A stretch of 41,052 nt of DNA, taken from assembly GCA_019649035.1 (NCBI GenBank), contig BMAT01004146.1, positions 349,984 through 391,035 on the forward strand. Reading direction: 5' to 3'. Below the pieces are notes generated by a model that worked only from the letters and a program-made list of their open reading frames with translations, was not told the DNA's origin and searched no databases. Within the stretch, counting starts at the first letter, position 1; each line of letters opens with the position of its first letter. Below, piece by piece: positions 22,423 through 34,450 of the stretch. The stretch is from Elysia marginata (lineage: Eukaryota > Mollusca > Gastropoda > Plakobranchidae). The translations under genes were made by a program, and so were the position numbers.

Positions 22423-25248
22423 TTAACTAATAGAGGAGTTGTTAAAATCTTTTCCTGATGCTCATCTCTCGGGTCAACGACCTGGCTGATAACAATTCTA
22501 TCTTCAAGAGTATGTTTTGTTACAAAAAGAAGAAGTGTTTTACCTTAATTAGCTTTCGATATATGCTTTATTTCATAAAATAGGAGGAAAATGTTTTAAA
22601 ACTATAAACAATAAGGACAAGTAGACGTTTTTTCAGTGTTACCTTAAGGTTTTCGAAGACAATGTTAAAAGCAAGTGTAGCTTACCTTGCCATGTAAGTA
22701 CTAAACTTATTCTGAAAAAGATCACAGATCTGATAACGACGGGCCAGGTATTTTATTCCTCGAGGTGTACACAACGACTAAATATCTCTCTGAAATTAGG
22801 AATCTTAGCAATGAAAATTACCTATATCTACCACATGAATCTTGCTATTTGTTGTATCAAAAGTGCACTTCATAGATCACAATAAATGCGGTTCACTGAT
22901 ACAATTGCGACGCTGCAGCACCGTGCTTGCAGCCCGAATCTTGCCACATGGAGCTCATTTTTGTGTTTCTAGCTCAAGAAGCATTTTCAGAACACCCATT
23001 ACAACAGTTAAGACGATTTGATTGCTGATTTCGCCAATGGTTCCGTGCGCAATCACCAAATTTCTTTTCCAGCGGGGTGCGCCGACTGGTTCATCGTTGG
23101 TAGCTTTGTGTAGATCTAGATCGTGATAGTGACCATACTGTGGCAAAAATTGAACTATGGGACATTATTTGTGGAGAAACCCAGCTTTAATTTGACACAT
23201 GATTTGTTGGTGTGTGACAAGTACATGCCTGGACCTATAGGTGGGTAGATGTCTGTGACTGCAGTAAATGAAAAACTTGTGCAAAAACGAAAATTTCTTT
23301 TCAGCCCAACCTCACAGATCTCGTGTACCGTACCTACTGTCTTATTAACCTTTAAGTTTAAAATGTAGAAAAGAACTAAGTGGTTATAAACTAAGCTTCT
23401 CACCCCTGTGTTGTTTACGCGGGTCGATGGAAGTGGTTAATCTCATCCAAATTCACTTCCCTATCTCACTATGACACGATTGAACGTAGTTTCTAAAAAA
23501 GTCTCTAAACTTTGCCGGATCTCACATCAAATTCTCTCTTCTAACTCTAGGGTAAATAATTCTGAAGCCATATTTGAAAAAAAAAACAAAAAAAAAACAT
23601 ATCGTAATTTTTTTCTCAGCCTTTTTCAAACAGATGAACTGTGAAATTCAAGAGCCCCCGGGAAATTTCGTGGTTTGGGCTTGTGTGCCAACGAATGGTG
23701 TAAAATAAGATGCAATGTTTAGTAACTCTCATGATAGGTTTTTTTCCAAAACCAGGTTCAATACTTTAGTAACGCTAAGTTCCGTTAGTGACCTGTTGAC
23801 TGAATAGGTAAATTGTTCAGCTTGGATCTATGGTAAATATCGATTCCAGGTTGTTTGCGGTGTAGAGAATTTTTTTTTATCTAGGACCTACGAATACGAT
23901 GAAGTCGTTCAGTTTGTTAAAAGAGTGAAAACATTTCCCTCATATTTTCATGAATAAAAAGTTGAGGTGGTAGCAACCAAGCGTATTGGAAATATTAAAA
24001 TTAAAATTAAAAGGAGCAAAGATATAAAATGAGATACAAAAACGTATATGTAGACGAATTGTATAAATATTGCGAGACCATTGGATGAAAGGACTCAAAG
24101 CGATCGTGGAGAGCATTCGTAAAAGAAAGGGCGACTAAGTTTAAGAGCATCCCCAGGGACATGCAGGCTTTAAAATGTCAGGTACAGCGCAATTTTCTAA
24201 GAGCATGACTATATCAAATTTTGCGACGGAAACTTTACAAAATAACTTACAATGAAGAAAGCTGCACAGAAGTTAGAAGAAGTTTTTGTATCGTTCTCAT
24301 ATTCCAATCCATGCTAAATTTGTCCTCACAGTCCCAAAGATCCATTCATATACCATCTAATCGGCCTAGAACAGAAAACATACCGGTCTGATTATATATA
24401 ATTGGAAAATTAGTGAAAAAATCTTAAGAAAAAACTTACATTAGGCCTATTGAATCTGGATCTATGTATGATATGAAGCGACTAAGAAAAACTTTCTAAA
24501 GTCGGTGAAATTAAAATTTAAATACTAGACCCTACCGGTATCAACGAACTTATAAAAAAATTAATGACTCGAAGAAGAATATAAATTAAACGCAAAAAGG
24601 CACCGCCTTTGAAATGGAGCGGACTGCACAACGTCATTGCTCGTCGCTAGGGTTTTCAAATCCATCAAGTGGACTTGAAGAGGGTTATGGCGCAGTGCTA
24701 GTCTTATATGATTAGTAGGCAGCCCGCCTTAATTTACAGCTTAAAAATTCAATACTAATAATATTTCTTAATGAGGTAAGGTCATATTCCCAAACCTGAT
24801 ATCAACCAAACTGAGATTACATCTAGATCTATATCAGCTACAAGGGGTACACTTTAGTTTTCGCAAAATTCAATATAAATATAGATTTAGGTAGGCCTAT
24901 TCGTCTAGCTATACTTGAATCTGTAGCTTTTATCTAGATTTGGTATAAATTAAGATATGTCTTAAAATTTTTGCAAAAGCAGAGAAGAGCTCGATCCTGT
25001 TTTCGACCTAGATCTAGATCTAGATTATAGATAGGCCTAGACGTAGGCCTATATAGATCTACGTAAATTTACATTAGTATATAGAAATAATTTATAGATC
25101 TTATTGTTAATATTGTTAATATTCACACATTATTTTGTGCACATTTGCTTTTAACATTGATGTATATGCATGGGTTTTGCTTAATTTCGCAGTTTACGAA
25201 CTTTTATAAATACTTTTGCATTTTGTTACCTGATAATTTTATCCACGC

Positions 25249-25389
25249 ATGGCGGCAAGTTCAAAGAGTGATAAGGATAGGCTAAGGACCCTCCAAAATG
25301 TTCAGGTTGTACTCGATTTCTTGGAATGTTCTCTCCGGGCGGATGATCGGCACCGGACGCCGGTTGATTTACCCCATGCACTCGATTGA
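25249..25389 (+). CDS. 46-codon ORF, unidentified
   Basis: ATGGCGGCAAG opens a 46-codon frame reading MAASSKSDKDRLRTLQNVQV, then VLDFLECSL, and ends at TGA. Composition is richer in GC than the flanks. The stretch LRTLQNVQVVLDFLE faintly recalls the second helix of calponin-homology domains, but the rest does not follow that fold. It could be a first exon or a remnant. The minus-strand frame over the same bases is likely its shadow. Confidence 0.25.
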   Translation: MAASSKSDKDRLRTLQNVQVVLDFLECSLRADDRHRTPVDLPHALD

Positions 25390-26116
25390 TCCGACGAGGG
25401 CCGATCCTCAATGCAAGCCCCTAGATCTACTGTATTTGTAAATCACCTTTGAAGTTTTTCAACCCCCTTGGAGATGTGGCTAAAAGTGCAGTACGCCACA
25501 TGCACATTTCAAACCTTGTATTTTGTTGGCTCATCGTCTTGCTCCATATATCTCATTATACAAGTACTTTCTGTGTAAATACTTCAAAAGGAGTGGTGAC
25601 AAAACACAACCCTGTTTCACGCCATTTGGACTTTTTTTATTTGTTTTCACGTTTAGCACAACTAGAATCATTTATGACATAAGTAAAGTCTATACTGTTG
25701 TCATCTTCTCCATTGATGCGAGATGATCCAGAGGTTGAAAAATTAAAACAAAAAACGAACAAACAAAAACACAAGACCCTTTAAAGATTTGCATGGGCAA
25801 ATTTTTAGGTTTTTTGAAAGTTGGTACATTTTGTAAAAGATATTTTCTCAACAAACCCTCTTGAAAGTCTTTAAAGACAAACAACAGAATGGAGAGAGTT
25901 TTTCAGCAAACTTTTTTACTTTTAGCCAACACAACGAAAGATGTGAATTACAATGTGCATGAAAATAGTACAATAAAACATTCCTGCTGAAATAATGGGC
26001 AGGTTATAAATTACCAAGTGCTAGAGCTATATTCTGGTCTAAATCGAGATTTCTTATAATGATCAAGGCTTAAAAGCTTACTTCTGTTCCCTACGGACAT
26101 TTATAACTAGCCTACA

Positions 26117-26210
26117 TGTAGATCTCGGTATCGGCAGTTCTCGGTTATGATTGAAACATCAAGTTTTGACAGGGTTTGTAACATAAGCTCATTGAGGTTG
26201 ATTTTATGCT
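26117..26210 (+). repeat. dispersed repeat copy A
   Basis: TGTAGATCTCGGTATCGGCA through GGGTTTGTAACATAAGCTCA matches 40260-40340 at most positions, in the same orientation. No coding content is visible. It is probably part of an interspersed element. Confidence 0.5.
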
Positions 26211-26756
26211 AAAAGCATGAGCTATGAGTATAAGCCAACTTCTTTGGCTTTAGGAGGCAGCAGCCATTTTTATAACGGTGGTTTTCTGCTATCAAACTGC
26301 TGTATACACAACCATATGTTTGACAAATGAAAAGTACAACTCACAACAACAAAATAAGAGTTTTAAGCTTATCTCAAGACCATTTGCTTGCAGGCTAAAT
26401 TCCACATCAATCTCAAAATTGACGATTCCGGCTGCAAACCTAACAATTTACACTGAAGCTCTTAAAATTTCTTATGCAACAAAAACATTCTTTTTCCACA
26501 TTGATGCTATTGAGCAGTGTGTCTGGCATCTCTTATGTAAACAAAATATTTGCATCTTTTTTAATGGTCAGACGTTCAAAAACTTTTAATTACTCTTTGA
26601 ACAATCCAGAACAAAAAAAAAGATCCACACACGAGTTCTCCTGGCTTCAAAGAGATAACTGTTATCAACTCTTACGATGGCTGATACAACCACTGAAGCA
26701 GGTATTTATTGATTAATCTAGATCGCCTGCAATTTTCACCCCTCCCCCTTAACTTG

Positions 26757-26815
26757 TATAAGATAAGATACAATTTATTCATCCATTCTTGGAAATTTGC
26801 CATGGCCATTGGTGC
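26757..26815 (-). mobile_element. 3' tail of a non-LTR retroelement
   Basis: Read on the minus strand: TTTCCAAGAATGGATGAATA, then AATTGTATCTTATCTTAT. It is a weak stem followed by AATAAA-like bases and the same TATCTTATCTTA repeat that ends the tail at 5345-5398, in the opposite orientation. No reverse-transcriptase body is attached. Confidence 0.5.
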
Positions 26816-27312
26816 TGAAACAAATGGCATATTTAAGGATGTAGTTTGACAGTTCTTATTTACCACTCAAGCATAGAAACGTAGCTACGTACCTTAAAGA
26901 CTGCACGATAAACAACACACTTTTACTACAGAAACAAGTTTCTCTCTCATTCTCCCTTGCCCACTCTCTCAGGCTATTCCACGACTGTTTCGTGTTTCTC
27001 CTTATGGCCATAAATTAACAGACATATAAAATGCATTGATAAAAGGGAAAAAACCTTGAAATTAACAAATACGGGCGATTTTTTATTCCGATAATTTACA
27101 AGATGTTACCGGCACAAAAATTAGTTTGTAACATAATATATATATATAATATATTAAGATGCATGCATATCAAACTCAAGTTTCAAAAATTAAATATTGT
27201 AGAAGCGGGTAATTTTTGGAATGTGTCTACAGTCATTTACATATACCAACAGAATCAGTTATAATAATATTGTAAGGTTTAAATATCAACGTTTTCGCTT
27301 CCAGCAAAAGAA

Positions 27313-30300
27313 ATGAGAGCGTCAAAAGAAATGACTGATCGAGTGTCGGCTTCGGGAGAGCGTAAAGCATCCGTCAGTTCAGATCGCTCTCTGAATCCGC
27401 CATGCACGCCGTGCACCTTACTTCGCTGCAAGACTAGCTCCCCTTTGTCGACTTGCGCGCCCTGCACTTTGCAGACGGAAAGATGCAACATGTCTTCCAT
27501 CATGAAGCCAAGATCTTCGTCGTATTGTCCACCACCTTCTTCGTGCTCTCCATCATCACTTTGTTCTCCAAGATGTCCACCGTCGCCAAGATACACACTC
27601 CCTCCAAGATGCTTCCGGTGTTGCGAGGTTACGAGCAAGCCAATTTCCCAGCCAAGAAGCATCTCTTGTGAACCTCCTATCTGCCCGCCTTCTAGATATG
27701 TCCCATGCTCTATTCTTAAATGCGACCCCTGTCTTCCTAGTTATAACCCCTGCCTTCCTAAATGCGACCCTTGCCGACCTAAATGCGATCCCTGTCTTCC
27801 CAAATACGACCCTTGTATTCCTAAATGCGACCCGTGCAAACCTGAACATGACCCTTGTAAACCACCCTCCAAAACCAATAGTGTCCCGGAGCCGGATAAG
27901 CCTGAGTCTGAAGGCCCTCCTGAAAAGGATGAACCTAAAACAACTGAACCCTCTTGCAAAGACCTGGGCGCTAGGGTCCCCCCACTAGAGAGCAAAAAGT
28001 GCTGTCCCGAAGACGATGAAATTGAACGGGCAGAAGGCTTCACAGAGAGCATTACTGGTGACGATAGCTGGAAGAAATACGGGGTCCGTATCCAGTTCAC
28101 AGACCCAGTCTCGCCTGGAAACTCCACTGTAAAGTTGGGGACGCCACTTACAGTGAAGCTAGGCATTGAGGTGAAAGAAAGCAGTTGTCTCAGTGCCGAC
28201 GTCATCTCAGCCTACATGTGGACACATATGAAAACAAGTGTGAGTACGTCTCACCTGTGAAAAATTTTATAGCTGCAACTTGTTTCCATTCATGACCATT
28301 CAGAAAGGTTATATTATTTTGTTGTATAATACTTTTGTTTCTTTTACATTGGTGTACTCTTATGGCTCTCTTTTGATTTGGCTTCAACTGTAGGTCACCA
28401 AAGAAATGAGGACCTTTAGTAATGTTACCATGTTTTCTCTGATGATGGAAACCAAAGGGGCAAAAAAAGTTGTAGTAACAATGGGACTGACCTAAATCTT
28501 AGCTGCGTCACCCCGGGATGATTTATAAAACACGAATCTTTTCCGTTCCTCTTCTTGCAAATTGCGCACTTTTATGAGTGGCACACTGGGAAAAACATAA
28601 GGAATCACACAGCGTATGTAAAACGCTCTTAGAGAACTTTTGATACAATTTTTGTGCCAATGAAAATGACAACGTGATTACTTCCGGGTAGATACAGGTC
28701 AGAATTAATACACAAATCGTTGGTTGACGCATCCAATTGTACCTGAGCTCATTGATTGAAAAAAATAGGCCCAATTTTACACCTAACAAAAAGATCGGAA
28801 TGCAGAAGAACATTATAACTAATAACTAAATAACAGATTCAGTTTCGCCCAATTTCCAACTTCGTCATAGAATCTAGATCATAATTATCTAGATCTAGAT
28901 CCTAGATTAAGTGTTTAAAGATATGACTTGGATTCAGAAAATAATCTAGAATCGACCTAAAAAATATCTTTATTTAAAGTCAAGATTATGCCTAGTTTTC
29001 GATCTAATCTAGGTTTTGAGTATGTTTTCTTTCGGTTTAAGCTCTCCGTGTCATGTTTTCTTCCGTTTTAGCTTTAGGGTCTAGATCTAGGCCCTGCGTG
29101 TCATATTATCTTTTTACTGAAGATAAAAGTCGTGATTTTGCCTAACCTTGTGGGTAGACGTGATATCTCAGTGAAGAAATTGATTACATAATTATAACAT
29201 TGAACAAGCCTCAAGGTACTTGATCTTTAATGTAGTGTCATAGAAATCAGAGTACGATCAATACCACTAGAACGTGAAAAAAGTTGATACTAGATCTAAG
29301 TCAAAATTAATTTTAGTGATATAAATATAAAAAGGATTTGCAGCATATTTTCATATCTATAAAATCAGCTAAACATAAATATTTAAGTATTTAACCTTTG
29401 TGAGTAGCAAACGAGAAAGCTTTAAAGGTAATGAATGTCTAAACTTAGCAATATAAAATATATTTTACCAATACCAGTTAGTTGTCTCAACTGACCAATA
29501 TAAAAAGATGTTTTTACCAATACCAGTTTGTCCTCCACCCTGAATTGTGCCACTTTAGTGAGTTCATTAAATAAATTTGAAAATTATTTGCGGAAAAACA
29601 CTCAAATGGAGAACTTGACTGATATATTTCATCCGTTTGGTAATCATTGTGAGGTAGAATCCACAAATATGAATCAGCTACGTATATAGGCCAGCTACAA
29701 ATATTGACCAAATTAATTGCCGACAAACCATGCGATTTTGTTGAACGGAAACAATCTTGTTGACGCCAATCTCTTGCGGCAGGCAGAAATTTATTAATTT
29801 AACAGCATTTTGTATATAATCTCATGAATGTAATCCGCAGGTCTGATGTATTCCAAATATATAATTATATATATATCATTTTAAAAAATACTTACATTTC
29901 TTCATCAACTCAAATTCTGTTAATATATTTGAAGTCTGAGATGTTTATTTGAGAGCCACATTGTTACACAAATTGAACCACCCACGTCGATATTTATGGG
30001 GCAACGCGCGAATTTTTGGCCATGTCTGAAGTCACCTATATTTAGGTCTTCTATTTTTGTCATTATATCTTCATAGTAAATCAAATTGCTGAAAGTTTAA
30101 TATCAATAATTGCAAAAAAAATAAAAAAAAATTCATTTTGTGTATTCTAAAAGTGGTTCATATTTAGAGACATAGTGGTCCATAATTATACAAAAGTTAT
30201 ATTAGAGAAAAGGTGAATATTGATTTGTCCTCTAACTTTTTTATCTATCTTAATAGTAGTACATGCATTGTCACTGCGAGCACTTTTTAAGACTGAAAAA

Positions 30301-33300
30301 TACACATGTGAAGTTTTAAGTAAGAGAAAATCCTCACTTTGTTGTATCCTTGAAAAGTGGTCCGTATTAAGGGAGAGGGTGGTCCATTTTCTGGACATAT
30401 CCACAAAGCAGCGCACAAGTCAGCCGACAAAAAGGACCCATCTTCCTAACTAAAATTCACTTCTTTATCATTTATCGAAGTTGGAGTAGACATTCAAATG
30501 AAGTTTCGCAAATTTCATCTATTACCTCTTTCTCAGGTAATTAGTAAAATCCTATTGAATTAGCGACTCTGCCACCACCGCTATCATGTTTCAACTATGA
30601 TAGTTTGATTTTTTATCTTCAAATTGGAGATATAAAAAGAAAGTTAGGCTCACACTGGACAAATAACACTATTTTATGAAAAAAAATATTTGTGTAGACA
30701 ATAAACAATGTTTTATGTCCTTAGAAAAGGACCTTGGATATAATGGGCGCTTTTGTTGAATTAGTTTTGAGATAAGCAGCTAAAATGAAATAACATTCAT
30801 TATTAAAAGAAACACAAAAAGTAGAGTAGGAATATTTTACATATACTTTATTTATTAAAGAAACTAAAATAATTATGTACTTGAATTCACCAAATCTGTT
30901 GTGCTTCAGCACGAAGTAATGAACAAATATGAAACATATGAATAAGTATGAATATATTGTACTATTTCTTCTACACCAAACTGGAAGTCAAATGCCTACA
31001 CTTTTGTAAATGGCTGCTGGACCACACAATGAATTCTGAATTGCAATTTCTGCAGATGAACGTTGGATGTCTTATATGGTTGCTTTTTTGCTAGACTGAC
31101 GGCAGTGCCTTTGCTTCGGTAGTGCTCAAGTTAGTGGCCGACTTTACTGAGATGTAAGTCACACAAATTGTTATCGCTTTGTCGCAGAGCGGGCAGTTGG
31201 TTTTTGCATTGACTGCTGCGCTTGGAGAGGGTGAATCTAGACAAGTTTATCAAGGGGCAGGTATTTGTTTACAGCTGCTTCAGGATTGAAAGCAAATAGG
31301 GGCCACCACCAATTTATGGAGCGGATTGCAGTTCAGTATGATCCAACATTTTTATGTAGACGATCGGTTCTCCTATGTTGTTGTCGTATGATGGGGACAA
31401 TGGATTGCTGATCTATCTGAAGCTTTTTTTTCACTAATCAGACCACCTACTTGCACTATTCTTTACCATGTAACAATACCCTCCTGCCTGTCATGCCTGT
31501 AGTCGAAAGAGCTTCGTTATGCCATTCAGTTCCGGGCAGTGCTTGTTGCTGCAACACGTCTTTGTGTGTGTATTTTTCAAAACTGTTCAATTACCTCAGA
31601 CCTGTGACGACCTGTGAAGAAATTGGCATGGTAAAGTTTAAAGTATGTGTCCTTTGGCAACAGATCGATAAGACCCATTACAACAGTTTCCTTTCATATC
31701 GTGCTGGAGCCCCAGGTAGATATCAAGGAATGCTTCATACCCAAATGGTTTGGCGATCACCAATTGTTATAACCAAATATGATTGGTTTGAAAGAATGTT
31801 GTCAATAGTAAGGGATCATTAAATAATGAATTGACAAGTGCTGTTGTATAGACCCCGCTGTTCACGTCACATAGGCTCAGCTTCTCAAGGCTACACGCAA
31901 TCAATGAATCATACAGGTCGTCGTTGACAAAGTCCTCTCCCCTAGTCACCCCCTGGTGGTGATATTTATCTATATTTCTATATCTCTTGAGTCAATCTAT
32001 CGGGCTTGTCTTCTAATCAACATAAAACTTCGTGGAGGGTTAACATCTTTGGTCTAAAAAATAAGGACATGTGCACACTTTCTCTTTACAAAAACAAATA
32101 CATGTAAAAAGAAAAAAGTAAGTTTTTATTATTCATGAATGAAAATTCAATAATAATAATAATAATAATAATAAAATTGTTCTAACAACATATAAATAGA
32201 ATGGAATTCTATCGTTGAATTTGTAGTTACCTCTGTAGTTTTTCTATTCATCTAGTTTCTAAACTGTTGTAAAAAATTGAAATAATAACAATGTAAAGTG
32301 AATTATTTCGACATGACTTGTAGGTCTAAACATAGGCACGATTTGACACATTTTAATACGTTTCAAGTATCCCTATTTTATAGGAAACTCTAAATCATGA
32401 AGTTCCCTCTAGGTTTAGTAATTGCCAACCTTTGTCTTCAGCGCAAAGTTAAACAAATACATTGAGATAATAAGAGCCCATCGTCTTTTAAAAAGGACAC
32501 TTGATTATCAGCATTTTAGAGACCTAGAAAATTTGAATTAAGCAAAAAATAAATAGTTTATGGCTGCTTGGATCGCTTTTGAACAGAAAACAACTATTAC
32601 TTATGAGGAACCTATCCTTTTTACCCTAGACCTAAACTTACCATTGTAAGGTCCTTCGAATTGCTAAATTTTTACCTGTCAGGAAGTAAACAACAAAAAT
32701 CTAGTTATTTAATTTTGGAATAGAAACAAATAAGAAACAACATCAATGACAAGCATCTTGATGATTGGAACAAAGAACAATATAGCAGTTCAAAATCACT
32801 TTTTCTAATTTCAAAGGGTAGCGAGCACGAATAGGTTGTTAAGGTTCACTCCTTATTCAACAACTCTGTGTTCACAAATTTTACCCCTACTTTCAAATAC
32901 TCCTGGTCACTATCAGCAGTGCCGTAAGCTTTATTAAATATGGACAGTTCTTATGGAAAAAGTACTGTTTTATAAAAGCCTGTGTAAGAACTCAATTTGA
33001 GAAGATTCACATTTTCAATTCTTTCTTGCACCTTTATGTTAATATTTGGTCGATTCCAAACATTTCAATAACTTAACTTCAAGTGTTTTCACCCACTGTT
33101 CCATGTTTTGAGATGTTATCTTTCATATCAAACATTTTAAGTCTTGAGTGCTAAATGTACATGATATCACTTTACGTTATTGTGTATTCAAAGTTAACCC
33201 AATATAATGTTTCTTTCTGAACGGAATCATTTTCCACTTAGTAACTGAACGTAATAAAGTTTATTTACCTAAAGTAGATTCTGTTCCCCGCTCCTAAACC

Positions 33301-34418
33301 TCATGAGAGATGTAAAAATTATAGTGAAATTCATGAGAATGAGAATTTTTTCTATATACTTTGACGTTTTAGCTTTTCGTGGTTATAAAATTTTACATTC
33401 AGAATCAATTTCGATGGATTTTTTGACTGAACAGAATGCATATCTTTTCTTGATTTTAGTGCAACCCTTGTGGTACATGGAAGGACCTTCCATTGCATTA
33501 TCAACCAGACCAGTCTTCTGTTGGTGAGTGCGGCATCAGGAGATATGTCTACAGCTCCACACTAACACCTACAGTGAGCGACACGTTCAGGTAGGCCAAT
33601 CCTCTCACGTGTGAATAAAACAAAAACAGTGATGAGAAATGAAAGACGAAAAAAAAAGACACCAAAAAAGCAGAAGCAGGTTGAAAAAGCAGAACCAGGG
33701 GGTGGTGTGAATAGGAAAGGAAAGTAAAAAATATACCAAAGAAGGGTTAAACTAAGCGTATAGGTAGACTAGTTGGGCTATAATTGTTATTTTTAGTGGT
33801 AATACGGTGAGTTGCAAAGCAACTATTTGTCTGTGGTAACCCACCAATAAACCGCAAGCATTTTGGGCAATTTCTACAGCTATTACATACTTCATGCCCC
33901 TAATTCGTGTGTAAAGTAAATAGTGTAAGACAAGTGTGGTCAAGGCGACCCTAAGGCTAGGCTACTAAAGACAGGTAATGACAAAAACATATAATGAAAT
34001 TCTTTGCTTCTATACAACGACCTCCAGAGAACAAAGTCCTTGTCAGGATCGACTTCGGATGTTTTTGGAGCTATACAACATATTCTTAATCGTAGAATTG
34101 TTTATAGTGAGAGTATCAAACAATGTTGAAACATCATCAAACAGCAACAGACTTTGCAAGAAGAGAAATGCTAGGCTTTCATGGAATCGGCTTTTCAATA
34201 ATTACTTTATTCACACACAAACAACAAACTGCAGTTGAAATTATTGCACATTTTGTTCATTTGGAATGATACAAATGTGGTATTGGGGCAGGATAGCAGA
34301 GTAGTTAGCGCATCGAACTTGAGATCTGGAGGTCGCGGGTTCGATTAATAGTATAGGCCTGCTGGGGTGAAAATGTAAAGTCATGAGACTGCCTTCGGCG
34401 GTGAAGAATTCTAAACAT

Positions 34419-34450
<32 letters not shown>

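Larger units (their letters stand above)
20065..27312. other. non-coding stretch between gene 2 and gene 3
   Basis: Mostly AT-rich DNA with many CTAGATCTAG and TAGGCCTA words (dense at 24820-25075). Three short CpG-rich patches stand out: 21316-21390, 22290-22422 and 25249-25390. A minus-strand LINE tail lies at 26757-26815. Open frames near 20351, 23155, 25449 and 26278 have no motif or splice support. Confidence 0.5.
28240..33459 (+). other. gene 3 intron 1
   Basis: A 5.2-kb intron with GT/AG ends. It contains a short dispersed repeat near 28672, dense CTAGATCTAG words at 28865-29095, a duplicated 36-bp GTGGTCC module (30152-30391), a piggyBac relic on the opposite strand (31140-31760) and an (AAT)n tract (32149-32175). 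No further exon of gene 3 was seen. Confidence 0.65.

Noticed and set aside
26278..26716. Overlapping frames of 103 and 80 codons
   Set aside because: AT-rich composition, no motif, no splice sites, and they lie next to dispersed repeats.
27279..28205. Minus-strand open frames of 97-154 codons opposite gene 3 exon 1
   Set aside because: They are produced by the Cys/Pro/Ser-rich sense codons, which rarely give stops in reverse. The sense strand has homology, splice sites and a continuing gene.
31451..31822. 123-codon plus-strand frame
   Set aside because: It lies opposite the piggyBac relic, has no motif and is a shadow of degenerate transposase sequence.
34285..34360. A functional tRNA gene
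   Set aside because: A and B boxes are present, but the acceptor stem does not pair, the 3' side of the T stem is lost, and a body with a (TTTA)n tail follows, so it is a SINE.
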